A stretch of DNA of 64,000 bases from Tissierellia bacterium (GCA_030537855.1 JAUNVD010000003.1:29005-93004), one strand, 5' to 3'. Shown: positions 52,864-62,253, counted from the first letter of the stretch. Numbers and translations: made by a program. Notes: generated by a model from the sequence alone, not told the origin.

Positions 52864-55086
52864 ATGTTAATCCATGGCGTGATTCGTTCCATCATATTTC
52901 ATAATGAATCTAATGGGTATACTGTTGCAAGATTATATGCGGAGGAAGAAGATGAAGAGATTACGATTGTAGGAACTTCCTTGACCATTGAAGTAGGAAA
53001 AGAATTAGAACTTGAAGGAGAATGGGTCTTTCATCCAAAATATCAGGAGCAGTTTTCTTTTACTTCTTACAAAGAACATTTACCCACTACAAAAGAAGGA
53101 ATTGTCCGCTATTTAAGTTCAGGAATGATACCCTATGTAGGGAAGAAAATGGCAAAAAGATTGGTAGACAAATTTGGAGATAAAACCTTAGATATTATGG
53201 AATCTAATCCCAATCGTCTATTGGAAATTGAAGGAATTGGAGAAAAGAAGTTAAAGAAAATAAAAGAAGCTTTTGAGGAACAACAAGAGGTACGGGATAT
53301 TTTACTTTTTACACAAAGCTATGGAATTTCTACAAATTTAGCTGTTAAAATTTACCGAAAATTTGGAGAGGCTTCTATGGAAATTATGAAGCAAAATCCC
53401 TATCGGTTGGCAGAAGAAGTTCGTGGTATTGGTTTTAATACAGCTGACCAAATTGCTAGAAACCTAGGTTTTTCTCCAGATAATCCTTTAAGAAAGCGTG
53501 GAGCTATTTCATATGTAATGCAAGGTAGTATTCAGCAAGGTCATTGTTATTATCCTCTTAAATTAGTGGAAGAAAAGGTATCGAAACTACTTAATATTCC
53601 TAGGGAAGAAGTGGAATTTTCTCCGATGGAATTAGCCGTACATCCTAATTTTTATGTAGCAAAAAATGAGGAAGAGTTATGTTTATACTATGTGGGTATG
53701 TATCGTTGGGAAAATTTTGTGGCTCAAGATATTTTTCGTCGATTAAGAAAAAACTTTACCCTAGAAGGAGAAAAAGGAGATATCGACTCTTTATTAAAGA
53801 ATTTTGAAATAGATTTAGCAAAGAAACAAAAAGAAGCTTTATGGCGAGCTTTAGAAAGTTCTATTATGATTTTAACAGGTGGTCCTGGTACGGGAAAAAC
53901 TACAACTCTTCGAGCTATACTACTTTTATTAGAATCTATGGGGAAAAAAGTTACCTTAGCAGCTCCTACAGGACGTGCAGCAAAGAGAATGGAAGAGGCT
54001 ACAAATCGTAAGGCTTATACCATTCACCGACTATTGGCAGCTGAATATTCTGAGGATCAACTTTTTTCCAATATGGACTTTGATGAAGAAATTGAAACAG
54101 ATGTTTTAATCATCGATGAAGTGAGTATGGTAGACCTACCTTTAATGTATCGAACGCTAAAGGCTTTACCTGTAGATGCTAGATTAATCTTGGTAGGAGA
54201 CAAGGATCAGCTACCTTCTGTGGGACCAGGAAATGTATTAAGAGATCTTATTTTATCCCAGTATATTCCTGTAGTGGAGCTTGATGAAATCTTTCGACAA
54301 GAAAAGGATTCTCAAATTGTAAACAATGCTCATATGATTAATCATGGGAAATATCCTAAGGTGAATGCACCAGGGGGAGATTTTTATTTTATTCATCAAT
54401 CTAAGGAGAAGACGGTAGAGGAAATTATTTCTTTAGTGAAACAACGATTACCGGATTTTTATAATATTAATAATATGGATGATATCCAAGTTCTTACACC
54501 TATGCGAAAAGGGGTTGTTGGAGTAGAATACTTAAATGAAAAACTTCAAGCTGTATTAAATCCACCAAATAAGAATAAAGGGGAGGCCACTGTTCTTGGC
54601 ACCACTTTCCGTGTTGGAGACAAGGTGATGCAAATTAAAAATAATTACCAATTGTCTTGGAAGACTACGTCACAGACTTATCAGGAAGAGGGAGAAGGAA
54701 TTTTTAATGGAGATACAGGGATTGTCACATCTATTGATGAAGAAGAAAAGATGGTTACCATAACATATGATGATGTAAGAGAGGTAGAATATTCTTATCA
54801 AATGTTAGAAGAGGTTCACCTTTGTTATGCAACGACGATTCATAAATCCCAAGGTTCTGAGTTTCCTGTTGTAATTATACCGATTCAATGGGCTCCTCCT
54901 ATGTTATTAACCAGAAATTTACTCTATACTGGGATTACTCGAGCTAGAAGATTAGTAGTCTTAGTAGGACATGAAAGTTATCTAAAAGCTATGATAGATA
55001 ATGATTTTATAAATATTCGATTTACATCTTTAGAAAGAAAATTACGGGAATGTTTTCAAGGAGTAGAGGATGAAAGAAGTTTATAA
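52864..55086 (+). CDS. recD2: SF1B helicase RecD2 (RecD/TraA family)
   Basis: A 5'-3' DNA helicase of organisms lacking RecBC; implicated in replication-fork progression and repair. The 740-residue protein has the N-terminal OB-like region (GVIRSIIFHNESNGYTVARL), tandem helix-hairpin-helix motifs (LLEIEGIGEKKLKKIKEAF, VRGIGFNTADQIARNLG), and a helicase core. The core has Walker A LTGGPGTGKTTT (near residue 345), Walker B LIIDEVSMVD, DKDQLPSVGPG, and motif VI YTGITRARRLVVLVG. AGGAGGTGGGG precedes the ATG. The end overlaps comF by 17 nt, a common recD2-comF pairing in clostridia. Confidence 0.95.
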   Translation: MLIHGVIRSIIFHNESNGYTVARLYAEEEDEEITIVGTSLTIEVGKELELEGEWVFHPKYQEQFSFTSYKEHLPTTKEGIVRYLSSGMIPYVGKKMAKRLVDKFGDKTLDIMESNPNRLLEIEGIGEKKLKKIKEAFEEQQEVRDILLFTQSYGISTNLAVKIYRKFGEASMEIMKQNPYRLAEEVRGIGFNTADQIARNLGFSPDNPLRKRGAISYVMQGSIQQGHCYYPLKLVEEKVSKLLNIPREEVEFSPMELAVHPNFYVAKNEEELCLYYVGMYRWENFVAQDIFRRLRKNFTLEGEKGDIDSLLKNFEIDLAKKQKEALWRALESSIMILTGGPGTGKTTTLRAILLLLESMGKKVTLAAPTGRAAKRMEEATNRKAYTIHRLLAAEYSEDQLFSNMDFDEEIETDVLIIDEVSMVDLPLMYRTLKALPVDARLILVGDKDQLPSVGPGNVLRDLILSQYIPVVELDEIFRQEKDSQIVNNAHMINHGKYPKVNAPGGDFYFIHQSKEKTVEEIISLVKQRLPDFYNINNMDDIQVLTPMRKGVVGVEYLNEKLQAVLNPPNKNKGEATVLGTTFRVGDKVMQIKNNYQLSWKTTSQTYQEEGEGIFNGDTGIVTSIDEEEKMVTITYDDVREVEYSYQMLEEVHLCYATTIHKSQGSEFPVVIIPIQWAPPMLLTRNLLYTGITRARRLVVLVGHESYLKAMIDNDFINIRFTSLERKLRECFQGVEDERSL

Positions 55087-55702
55087 AAATATGGTTAATT
55101 GTACTCTTTGTGGTTCAAATAATCCTGGGAAAATAGATTTTTTATGTGATTCTTGTTATGATCAACTATATGTGGAGAATGAGGAAATCTTCATGAAACC
55201 AATAAATCTTGATCATTTATATGCGGTTAGTTCCTATGGAGGTTTATTGAAACATTTAATTAGGAAATTTAAATTTCACGATCATCGATACTATGCACAA
55301 TCTTTTGCCCAGCTTTTATTAAATCTTGGTATGGAACATGATGTCTTTTCAAAAAATCAAGGTATGATTTATGTACCTATGACAAAAAGAGAAGTAGAAA
55401 AAAGAGGATTCAATCAGTGTAGAGAAATTGTATTAGAAATGAAAAAATACCTACCAACGATTCCTGTATTAGAATTAGTTGATAAAATTAAAGAAACCAA
55501 ACCCCAAACGTATTTAAGTGAATTAGATCGATTGGAGAATGTGAAGGGAGCGTTTCAATTAAAAGGCCCTCTTCCTTCAAATGTGGAAAAAATTCTTTTA
55601 ATTGATGATATATATACTACAGGTTCTACTTTAGAATCTTTGGCCAAGGAAATAAAAAGTAAAACTACTGTTGAGATTATAGGTTTAGTTTTAGGGCATT
55701 AA
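55070..55702 (+). CDS. comF: ComF family protein (phosphoribosyltransferase fold)
   Basis: ComF/GntX proteins combine an N-terminal zinc finger with a PRTase-like domain and, in competent bacteria, act in single-stranded DNA uptake or handling. The 210-residue protein has a C-x2-C...C-x2-C finger (CTLCGSNNPG...CDSCYDQL), the LLKHLIRKFKFHDHRYYAQSFAQ segment, VPMTKREVEKRGFNQC, and the PRPP-binding loop LLIDDIYTTGSTLES. Its ATG lies inside the end of recD2, with AAGGAGTAGAGG upstream. No other competence genes are in the window. Confidence 0.92.
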   Translation: MKEVYKNMVNCTLCGSNNPGKIDFLCDSCYDQLYVENEEIFMKPINLDHLYAVSSYGGLLKHLIRKFKFHDHRYYAQSFAQLLLNLGMEHDVFSKNQGMIYVPMTKREVEKRGFNQCREIVLEMKKYLPTIPVLELVDKIKETKPQTYLSELDRLENVKGAFQLKGPLPSNVEKILLIDDIYTTGSTLESLAKEIKSKTTVEIIGLVLGH

Positions 55703-55703
55703 A

Positions 55704-55730
55704 AAACTGCATATTACTATGCAGTTTATT
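55704..55730. terminator. Bidirectional terminator between comF and yihY
   Basis: A perfect 10-bp stem (55704-55713 with 55718-55727) around TTAC, with A and T runs at the edges. The right arm overlaps the yihY stop codon. Confidence 0.75.
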
Positions 55731-56640
55731 TTGAAAAAATTCCATCAAAAAAGGATTCAGTTTCTACATCTGCTCCATCTCCTCCAGACATTTGATAGAT
55801 TATCCCATTGATTTCTCCTCCGATTAAGATGATGATGCTCATTAAATATAACCAAAGAAAAAGTAGAATTACTCCTGTTAAGGATCCATAGGTTACAGAA
55901 TATTTCCCAAAGTTATTCACATAAAAAGTAAAGATTCTGGAAGATATAATAATTCCAAAGGTTGCAAATAAGGCTCCTGGTAAGGTGAACTTCCACTTTA
56001 ATTCTTTTTTCGGCACATTAGGACTGAATCGATATAAGGATGCAAAGGTGAATACAGTGTAGACTAAGGGAATAAAAATATTTAATTTTCTAAGTAATTC
56101 TATAATTTCTGGGCTTATATGAAAGGTTGTAGCCAATAAATATAGAATTTTCGAACCAAATACTTGTGTCAAAAGTAATAGTATAATCAATATAATCAAT
56201 GCCACGGTAAAGGTTAGTGCTAGTATACTCAAAGTAATAAAAGATCTTGTTTCTTTAGAACGGAAGGCTGAATTGATGGCTTTAATCGTTTGACGAATTC
56301 CTGATGAAGCAGACCACAAACCACCTAGTAATGATAAAGATAGTAATTTTGCTGAGGAAGATACGGAAATTTCTCCTAAAAAGGATAAGACGATATTTTG
56401 TGTAGCTTTTGGCAAATACTGTATAGAATCTGATATTATCTTTGTATCAGCAAGGGGTGTAAAATTTAGAATATTTAAAAGTGCTATAATAAAGGGAAAT
56501 ATGGACAATACTATAAAATAAGCCAATTGTCCTCCCTTTGGCAAAATTTGATGATCAATGACACGGTGAATAAAGTTATCGATAAATCGGATAACTTTTT
56601 TGTCTTTATTTTTATTATAAAACGCTTTGATACTATCCAT
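55726..56640 (-). CDS. yihY: YihY/virulence factor BrkB family membrane protein
   Basis: The 304-residue integral membrane protein has about six membrane segments and the family motifs LAYFIVLSIFPFIIALLNIL, LWSASSGIRQTIKAINSAFR, FSPNVPKKELKWKFTLPGALFATFGII and YGSLTGVILLFLWLYLMSIIILIGGEING. It was once misnamed ribonuclease BN. The biochemical role is not established. It is a single gene with its own promoter, convergent with comF and divergent from the two-component system. Confidence 0.9.
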   Translation of the reverse strand: MDSIKAFYNKNKDKKVIRFIDNFIHRVIDHQILPKGGQLAYFIVLSIFPFIIALLNILNFTPLADTKIISDSIQYLPKATQNIVLSFLGEISVSSSAKLLSLSLLGGLWSASSGIRQTIKAINSAFRSKETRSFITLSILALTFTVALIILIILLLLTQVFGSKILYLLATTFHISPEIIELLRKLNIFIPLVYTVFTFASLYRFSPNVPKKELKWKFTLPGALFATFGIIISSRIFTFYVNNFGKYSVTYGSLTGVILLFLWLYLMSIIILIGGEINGIIYQMSGGDGADVETESFFDGIFSK

Positions 56641-56671
56641 AAATTCTCTCCTTATTACTATAACAAATCAT

Positions 56672-56699
56672 ATTATACCTTATTTTTCTTAGAATTCAA
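56672..56699 (-). promoter_or_regulatory. Promoter of yihY
   Basis: On the minus strand, TTGAAT (plus 56694-56699), a 16-nt spacer and TATAAT (56672-56677), ending 31 nt before the yihY ATG. Confidence 0.6.
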
Positions 56700-56843
56700 A
56701 AAAATCAATGGATTTCTCCTTACAGTTATGGAAATTTAATTTATAATAGAGTATGTTATATATCCAATCATCAAATTACTAGTTCTTAGAGATTCCTTTG
56801 AAGTCGTAAAGATTTTGAAATGATTTCTTTAAGTTTGTTAAGA

Positions 56844-56849
56844 TATAAT
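56844..56849 (+). promoter_or_regulatory. -10 element upstream of the two-component operon
   Basis: A perfect TATAAT lies 22 nt before the response-regulator ATG, but no good -35 is at standard distance. Two TTAAG repeats (56829-56833 and 56838-56842) cover the -35 position. This would fit a promoter that needs an activator, possibly its own PhoB-type regulator (inference). Confidence 0.4.
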
Positions 56850-56871
56850 AGATATGAAAGGGGAGATTTTG

Positions 56872-57567
56872 ATGGACTATAATATTCTAGTTTGTGACGA
56901 CGAAAAAGATATCGTTTCAGCCATTAAGATTTATTTGGAAGCTGAGAAGTATAAAGTCTATGTAGCTTATAATGGCTTAGAAGCATTAAAAATTATAGAA
57001 TCTGTACCTATACACTTAGTTCTTATGGATATTATGATGCCTAAGATGGATGGTATTTCTGCTATTTTAAAAATCAGGGAGGAAAATAATATACCGATTA
57101 TTATTTTAAGTGCTAAATCGGAAGTAACTGACAAAATCATAGGTCTTAATGTAGGCGCTGATGATTATATTACGAAACCTTTTAATGCTATTGAATTAGT
57201 CGCTAGAGTGAAATCTTGTTTAAGACGTTATGTTTCCCTAGGTTCTGTTGTAGTAGAGCAGGAAGAAATATCTTTAGGAAGAGTTTGTATTAACGACTCA
57301 AGTAAAGAAGTAACAGTAGATGATGAACCAGTGAGTTTAACCCCTTATGAATATAAAATTTTATTATTGTTAATGAAAAATAAAGGTAAAGTTTTTTCTT
57401 CCAATGAGATTTATGAACAAGTATGGGAAGAAGAAGCTCATGATGTGAAAAAAGTAATTTCTGTACATATCTCCCACCTTAGAGATAAGATAGAAATTAA
57501 TCCAAGGAAACCCGATCTTATTAAATCTGTATACGGGATGGGTTATAAAATAGAGGATAGAGGTTAG
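56872..57567 (+). CDS. OmpR/PhoB-family response regulator
   Basis: The 231-residue protein has a receiver domain (NILVCDDEKDIVSAIKIYLEAE, phosphorylated Asp53 in LVLMDIMMPKMDG, the switch Thr/Ser in IILSAKS and Lys in DDYITKPF). A winged-helix DNA-binding domain follows (SLTPYEYKILLLLMKNKGKVFSSNEIYEQVW, VISVHISHLRDKI). The ATG at 56872 follows GGGGAG; an earlier in-frame ATG (56854) precedes that site. It forms an operon with the sensor kinase and sortase B, so it likely responds to envelope or surface conditions. Confidence 0.93.
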   Translation: MDYNILVCDDEKDIVSAIKIYLEAEKYKVYVAYNGLEALKIIESVPIHLVLMDIMMPKMDGISAILKIREENNIPIIILSAKSEVTDKIIGLNVGADDYITKPFNAIELVARVKSCLRRYVSLGSVVVEQEEISLGRVCINDSSKEVTVDDEPVSLTPYEYKILLLLMKNKGKVFSSNEIYEQVWEEEAHDVKKVISVHISHLRDKIEINPRKPDLIKSVYGMGYKIEDRG

Positions 57568-57577
57568 GTGATGAGCC

Positions 57578-58828
57578 TTGCGGTGGTTGCGATTAAAAAT
57601 TCATTGCTTAGGTCATACTTTTATATATAAATGTTATTTGGAAGAAGTTTTTTTAGATTTCCTATGTATTCAGCCTATCTTTTTTATTATCTATGACTTC
57701 TTTAATTACTTTTTTTGGATACCTAAATTAAAATATAATTTCACCTTGGCCTTATTACTTTTTATCCCTTTCTTTTTGATTAAAATTTTCAAACGAAAAG
57801 GAGCCAATAAATTCTTGACCCTTTGGTTACTAAAGGAAATAAAAAGATATCCATTATTTTTCTTTTTGGGAATATATAATATTTTTGCTTTTGGTTTTTT
57901 ATTTCTAATCTTTACTGGGGACACCTTTGTTATGTGGTTATTTGCCATATTTTTAAGATTATGCCTCTTAACGGAAAAGCTTTCTCTACAAAATCGTGTA
58001 TTAAAAGATGCCATAGAAGAAACAGCTACTTTAGGTCACCCTGAGATTAAAAGTCCTTTAGCAGATGAACAAACAGTAGATGCGATTCATGCTTTAATGG
58101 GAATTCGAGACAATTATGTTGAAGCTATGGATGAAAAGATGAAGTCAGAAAAAATGAAAACAGAATTAATTACCAATATATCCCATGATCTGAAAACACC
58201 TTTAACATCTATTATAAATTATGCTGATATATTAAGTAAAAAGGACATTATGGACGATGAAGCGGAAAATTATATACGTATTCTTGGACGGAACTCACAA
58301 AGACTTAAAGCTTTGATTATAGATTTAATTGACGCATCGAAAACGGGAACAGGAAATGTTCATATTGAACGAGGGTTTATAGAATTTAATGAATTAGTCT
58401 CTCAAATATATGGTGATTTTGACACTGTATATAAGAATAAGAACCTAGAATTTGTTTATGAATCTTCCTCAGAATCAATCGTCTTATATTCTGATGGAAA
58501 TTTACTGTCAAGGACGATACAAAATTTAATTTCTAATGCATGGAAATATTCTCTAGGAAATACAAGGGTTTATGCAAAATCTGAAGAAACGGAAAAAACT
58601 CTTTATTTTAGTATTAAAAATATTAGTGAACGAAAACTAAATATGAGTGCAGATGAATTAATGGAACAATTTATACGTGGAGAAAAGTCTAGAAATACTG
58701 ACGGTTCAGGACTAGGTCTTTATATAGCAAGAAATTTAATTGAACTTTTAGGAGGGGAATGTCGGATTGTTATTGATGGAGATTATTTCCAAGTATTTCT
58801 CGAAATCCCTAAGGATATGGAAAAGTAG
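57578..58828 (+). CDS. Sensor histidine kinase of the sortase-linked two-component system
   Basis: The 416-residue protein has three or four membrane segments in its first 130 residues with very short outside loops, then a linker and a kinase core. Visible are phosphorylated His203 in NISHDLKTPLTSIINYADIL, the N box LISNAWKYS and the G box DGSGLGLYIARNLIE. Such short loops suggest sensing within the membrane or through a partner. The start is uncertain: TTG at 57578 is used here, 6 nt after AGGTGAT. An ATG at 57571 with a better ribosome site is one base out of frame and stops after 19 codons, so a sequencing or real frameshift at the start is possible. Confidence 0.88.
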   Translation: MRWLRLKIHCLGHTFIYKCYLEEVFLDFLCIQPIFFIIYDFFNYFFWIPKLKYNFTLALLLFIPFFLIKIFKRKGANKFLTLWLLKEIKRYPLFFFLGIYNIFAFGFLFLIFTGDTFVMWLFAIFLRLCLLTEKLSLQNRVLKDAIEETATLGHPEIKSPLADEQTVDAIHALMGIRDNYVEAMDEKMKSEKMKTELITNISHDLKTPLTSIINYADILSKKDIMDDEAENYIRILGRNSQRLKALIIDLIDASKTGTGNVHIERGFIEFNELVSQIYGDFDTVYKNKNLEFVYESSSESIVLYSDGNLLSRTIQNLISNAWKYSLGNTRVYAKSEETEKTLYFSIKNISERKLNMSADELMEQFIRGEKSRNTDGSGLGLYIARNLIELLGGECRIVIDGDYFQVFLEIPKDMEK

Positions 58829-58834
58829 GATATT

Positions 58835-59584
58835 ATGAAAAGAAAAGTATTTGGACTAGTTTTAATTATAATGGCAGTGGGAATTTGGTTTTATCAAAGA
58901 TGGACACCAGATATTAACAAAGAGGTTCTTGAAAAAACAGAAATCAGCGAGGTAAAGAGGAAAACAAAAAATAAGGTGGATCTAGATTCTCAAAAAGACT
59001 TAAGAAATTTCGAGAAGGAAGAAGAAATTCGTAAGTTAAAAGAAATCAACCCAGATGTAGTGGGGATTATAGAAATTCCAGGTACAAAAATCATTGGTCC
59101 TATTCTACAAACAGATAATAATGAATTTTATCTCAATCACAATATATACAAAGAATATGATGTTAATGGTTCTATTTATTTAGATTATGAATGTGATTCA
59201 CCTGAAAAGGGAGACCATACTATTATTTATGGGCATAATATGAAAAATCGTAAGATGTTTTCAGATATTGCTCTTTTTAAAGAAGAGAATTTTTTCAAGG
59301 AACATAATACTATTAAGATATACATGCCTCAAAAAGTGTTAGAATATGAAATTATTGCAGGATATATTATTAATTTACAAGATGAAAATGCTTTTTTCCC
59401 TTTCCATGAATATACTTCTTGGAATGATGAAATCGATGGGAAAAAATACTATGAAAGTATCTTACCACTATCTGTGGTAAAAAAAGATGTTGAAGTAAGC
59501 CCTAAAGACTCTTTCATTAGTTTATCCACATGTACTTATGAACATAATAATGCAAGGTTTATTCTTTTAGGCAGGAAATTATAA
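58835..59584 (+). CDS. srtB: Class B sortase
   Basis: A membrane-anchored transpeptidase that attaches surface proteins with NPQTN-like or related signals. The 249-residue protein has an uncleaved signal anchor (about 4-20), a charged linker and the sortase fold (about 70-249). Catalytic His134 lies in YGHNM, Cys233 in LSTCTYE and Arg241 in ARFILLGR. It follows the kinase by 6 nt, a sortase co-transcribed with its own two-component system. No sortase substrate is encoded in the window, so the target protein lies elsewhere. Confidence 0.92.
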   Translation: MKRKVFGLVLIIMAVGIWFYQRWTPDINKEVLEKTEISEVKRKTKNKVDLDSQKDLRNFEKEEEIRKLKEINPDVVGIIEIPGTKIIGPILQTDNNEFYLNHNIYKEYDVNGSIYLDYECDSPEKGDHTIIYGHNMKNRKMFSDIALFKEENFFKEHNTIKIYMPQKVLEYEIIAGYIINLQDENAFFPFHEYTSWNDEIDGKKYYESILPLSVVKKDVEVSPKDSFISLSTCTYEHNNARFILLGRKL

Positions 59585-59590
59585 TCAATC

Positions 59591-59630
59591 AAAAGAGGAA
59601 GGTTTCTTAAGGGGAACCTTCCTCTTTTTG
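59591..59630. terminator. Terminator after srtB, shared with the convergent 564-residue gene
   Basis: A 16-bp stem with one wobble pair (59591-59606 with 59613-59628), loop TTAAGG, T run on the plus side and T run on the minus side. Confidence 0.85.
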
Positions 59631-59647
59631 TATCAATCTTTGAACTT

Positions 59648-61342
59648 TTATTTCTTACTTTTAAATGATTTTGGAAATTTTAAGATTTTTGCAGGCTCGG
59701 GATTTGGTATCAAACCAATATAGGAAAATACCTCTTCACCAAATTCAGTTAAAGCATATCTAGTACTTGTATAAGAATCAACAAGATAAAAAGAACGTAA
59801 AATTTCAAAAATATAACGTTGGGATTCTTTAATAGCTTCTTGATGAACCACTTGATTAAAAATTTGAGACAATTCACTTTTTTTCACATGATAGGGCAAT
59901 TGACCTAACATATCATCTAAAAAATCTGTATGAAAGATTGCATGAATCCAAAGCACTAATTGTTCTTTTTTGGAAAGCTCTAAATAAGAGTAAAAATTTT
60001 CTGTTGTTGTTAACATCGTATTGTGAATGGTAAGAAAATTTTTGTTTAATGCAAAATAATAAAGAACATTAGAATACAGATAAGCACCTTTATTTCCTAA
60101 CTTTTTTTCATTCCTAAAAGAGATATGTAATTCTTCTTTTAACAAATCATAATTTACTGGGAAAAAGCTACCGCCTTCTTCCAGGGAGATGGAATGCCCA
60201 TCTAAATTTAAAATTAAATCTTTAAAATCATCTAAGACCCCACCTTTTAAAGGAAGATAAAGGGGGTGTAGACGATTCATAAGACCAGCATCTGTATAGA
60301 TTCCCTTCGAAGAATCTCGTAGCATACGTAAAAGTTCAAAAAATGAATCCTGTAATAATTGGACTGTTTCCAAGAGTTCACGATATTTACGATCTTTTGT
60401 ATCAATATAAGCAAATTCAAACCATGATCTTAAAATAATTAATAACCATAAAAGCTCACGTTTTTGATAAAAGATTCCTTGTTGTGCTCCTTGGATGATA
60501 AAAGTTTTTAACAACCCAGGTGTTAACGTAGAAAAGTTAATTTCCATAGGTACTAAATAATTGATAAAGAATTTGTGCATACTATACCAAATGGAATCTT
60601 TTTCTTTCAATGAAGATTTTCTTGTAAAAGAATAATAGAATCGGCGAAAATGGGCTTCGTCTTCTTTGGAAAAATAATAGCTCAGAAAATCATCGATATG
60701 AAGCATATCTCCTGGTTCGCTGACAATAGATACTGTATTTTTAAAATCTATAAATAATTGGAGCATTTCTGGAAATAGGGTTTTTAAATCTGCAATACTA
60801 ATCTTCTCTAACTTTAATTCACCATAAAAATAATCCTTTAAAGCTAAATAAAATTTCTCTCCTTCTTCTTCAGACAAAGAACCAATTACATCAAAGAAAA
60901 AATACTGATGGTCAACAGAAAACACTCGACCTAAAACATAGGGATGATCCATTCTTTCCCTTTGGGTAAAGTGAAGACGGACACTCTTATTTAGCAACAA
61001 ATCCTTCATTTCTTGTTTTACAACATGAACAGGATCTGTAAGGTAAAATAATGAAACATATCCTTTAGTGAGAGAATCATAAAGTTTAGGTACCATAGTT
61101 TCATAGGAAACTAATTGATCAGGAAAAGACTTCATAATATTTTTTACATAATCCACGGTCCATTTTGGTGTTTGTTGGACATCAAAGGAAAGCCAAGTAG
61201 CAATTAATTCTGGCTTCCAAAGAATTAAATGTTCTGAAACACCTCCTGGTTGATATAATTCTCCTTTGTGGAGTTCTTCCATATATGGCTCTAAGGAAGT
61301 GCGAAAAGCATGTATATATTGGAATAATTTAGAAATTTTCAT
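59648..61342 (-). CDS. 564-residue protein of unknown function, coupled to an aromatic-acid-exporter family protein
   Basis: I do not recognise this protein. It has no signal peptide or membrane segment and looks mostly alpha-helical. It is rich in Phe, Tyr and Leu, with short aromatic runs such as YYFSKEDEAHFRRFYYSF. The N-terminal third has a beta-rich block (YVLGRVFSVDHQYFFFDVIG). The last 60 residues (LVDSYTSTRYALTEFGEEVFSYIGL) look like a winged-helix end, and the C-terminus is basic. Its ATG overlaps the stop of the upstream exporter-family gene by 4 nt, so the two are translationally coupled. A cytoplasmic partner or regulator of that membrane protein is a fair guess, not shown. Confidence 0.75.
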   Translation of the reverse strand: MKISKLFQYIHAFRTSLEPYMEELHKGELYQPGGVSEHLILWKPELIATWLSFDVQQTPKWTVDYVKNIMKSFPDQLVSYETMVPKLYDSLTKGYVSLFYLTDPVHVVKQEMKDLLLNKSVRLHFTQRERMDHPYVLGRVFSVDHQYFFFDVIGSLSEEEGEKFYLALKDYFYGELKLEKISIADLKTLFPEMLQLFIDFKNTVSIVSEPGDMLHIDDFLSYYFSKEDEAHFRRFYYSFTRKSSLKEKDSIWYSMHKFFINYLVPMEINFSTLTPGLLKTFIIQGAQQGIFYQKRELLWLLIILRSWFEFAYIDTKDRKYRELLETVQLLQDSFFELLRMLRDSSKGIYTDAGLMNRLHPLYLPLKGGVLDDFKDLILNLDGHSISLEEGGSFFPVNYDLLKEELHISFRNEKKLGNKGAYLYSNVLYYFALNKNFLTIHNTMLTTTENFYSYLELSKKEQLVLWIHAIFHTDFLDDMLGQLPYHVKKSELSQIFNQVVHQEAIKESQRYIFEILRSFYLVDSYTSTRYALTEFGEEVFSYIGLIPNPEPAKILKFPKSFKSKK

Positions 61343-62253
61343 TTTACCGGTTCCTCTGTTATTTCGTTAAGGTAATTTTCAATCATCATAATATTATTTA
61401 ATAAAGTGGTAATATGAAAATTATAAACAATGTTTTTCCTACCTTCTAAATCACCGTCAAATAAAACTGTAAAATGAAACATTTCCCGTATTAATCTTTT
61501 GTTTTCCACTGTTAGTACAGGGTAATGGCCTTTTAATTCTTCAAGTAAACGAAAGCGTACAAAGATTTCGTTGATTAAAGATAATATAATCCTTGGACGC
61601 TCTAAATTCACTTCCTCGTGAAAAGGAACATTTAGCTCTTCTTTCATTATTTTATAATATGTATTTGCTTGGTCGATATCTTTGGAAAGTTTCACTAGTT
61701 TTGGTTCAGAATGAATTAAAATCCTTCTTTTTGTTAAGGATAAAATATCTCGATAGGTAAGTGCAATACTTTCAAAAAAATTTTCATGTACTTTCGGAGA
61801 AGAAATCAAATAGTTTACAATTACTGCAACTAAAACTCCTAGTACTGTTCCTATCAAACGATTTAAACCATAAGCAAACTTATCAGAAGAAGAAGATATA
61901 CTTGCTAAAAATACAATAACAGATAAAGTTATCATTGACTTAAATCCAAATAATTGAAGAACCCATATAACAAAAATAACACCAAATCCTGCAATAATCG
62001 GAAGTAGAAATGGATTATCTGTAATATAAGAAAGTAAAATACCTATAACCACCCCAAATATACAAGTAATAATCCTATTTTTCATAGTATTAAAAGTTTC
62101 TGTAAAACTAGGCTGCATGGTGGTAATAGCTGCAATTGTTGTAAAAATTGGGGTATCTAATTTTAACAATATGGATAAATACAGACCAATGACAACAGAA
62201 ATAGCTGTTTTAATGGTCCGCATTCCAATTTTTGTATTAAAATGTAATTTCAT
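61339..62253 (-). CDS. Aromatic acid exporter family (ArAE/FUSC-like) membrane protein
   Basis: The 304-residue protein has five or six membrane segments in its first 150 residues. It carries the family N-terminus IGMRTIKTAISVVIGLYLSILL, MQPSFTETFNTMKNRIITCIFGVVIGI and the RLIGTVLGVLVAVIVNYLI segment. A C-terminal cytoplasmic helical domain of about 140 residues follows. Relatives include YgaE/YqjA of Bacillus and the AaeB/FUSC group, presumed to export organic acids; the substrate is unknown. The start follows GGTGAT. A minus-strand TATAAT lies at 62269-62274, and DnaA-box-like sequences begin 40 bp further upstream. Confidence 0.83.
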   Translation of the reverse strand: MKLHFNTKIGMRTIKTAISVVIGLYLSILLKLDTPIFTTIAAITTMQPSFTETFNTMKNRIITCIFGVVIGILLSYITDNPFLLPIIAGFGVIFVIWVLQLFGFKSMITLSVIVFLASISSSSDKFAYGLNRLIGTVLGVLVAVIVNYLISSPKVHENFFESIALTYRDILSLTKRRILIHSEPKLVKLSKDIDQANTYYKIMKEELNVPFHEEVNLERPRIILSLINEIFVRFRLLEELKGHYPVLTVENKRLIREMFHFTVLFDGDLEGRKNIVYNFHITTLLNNIMMIENYLNEITEEPVK

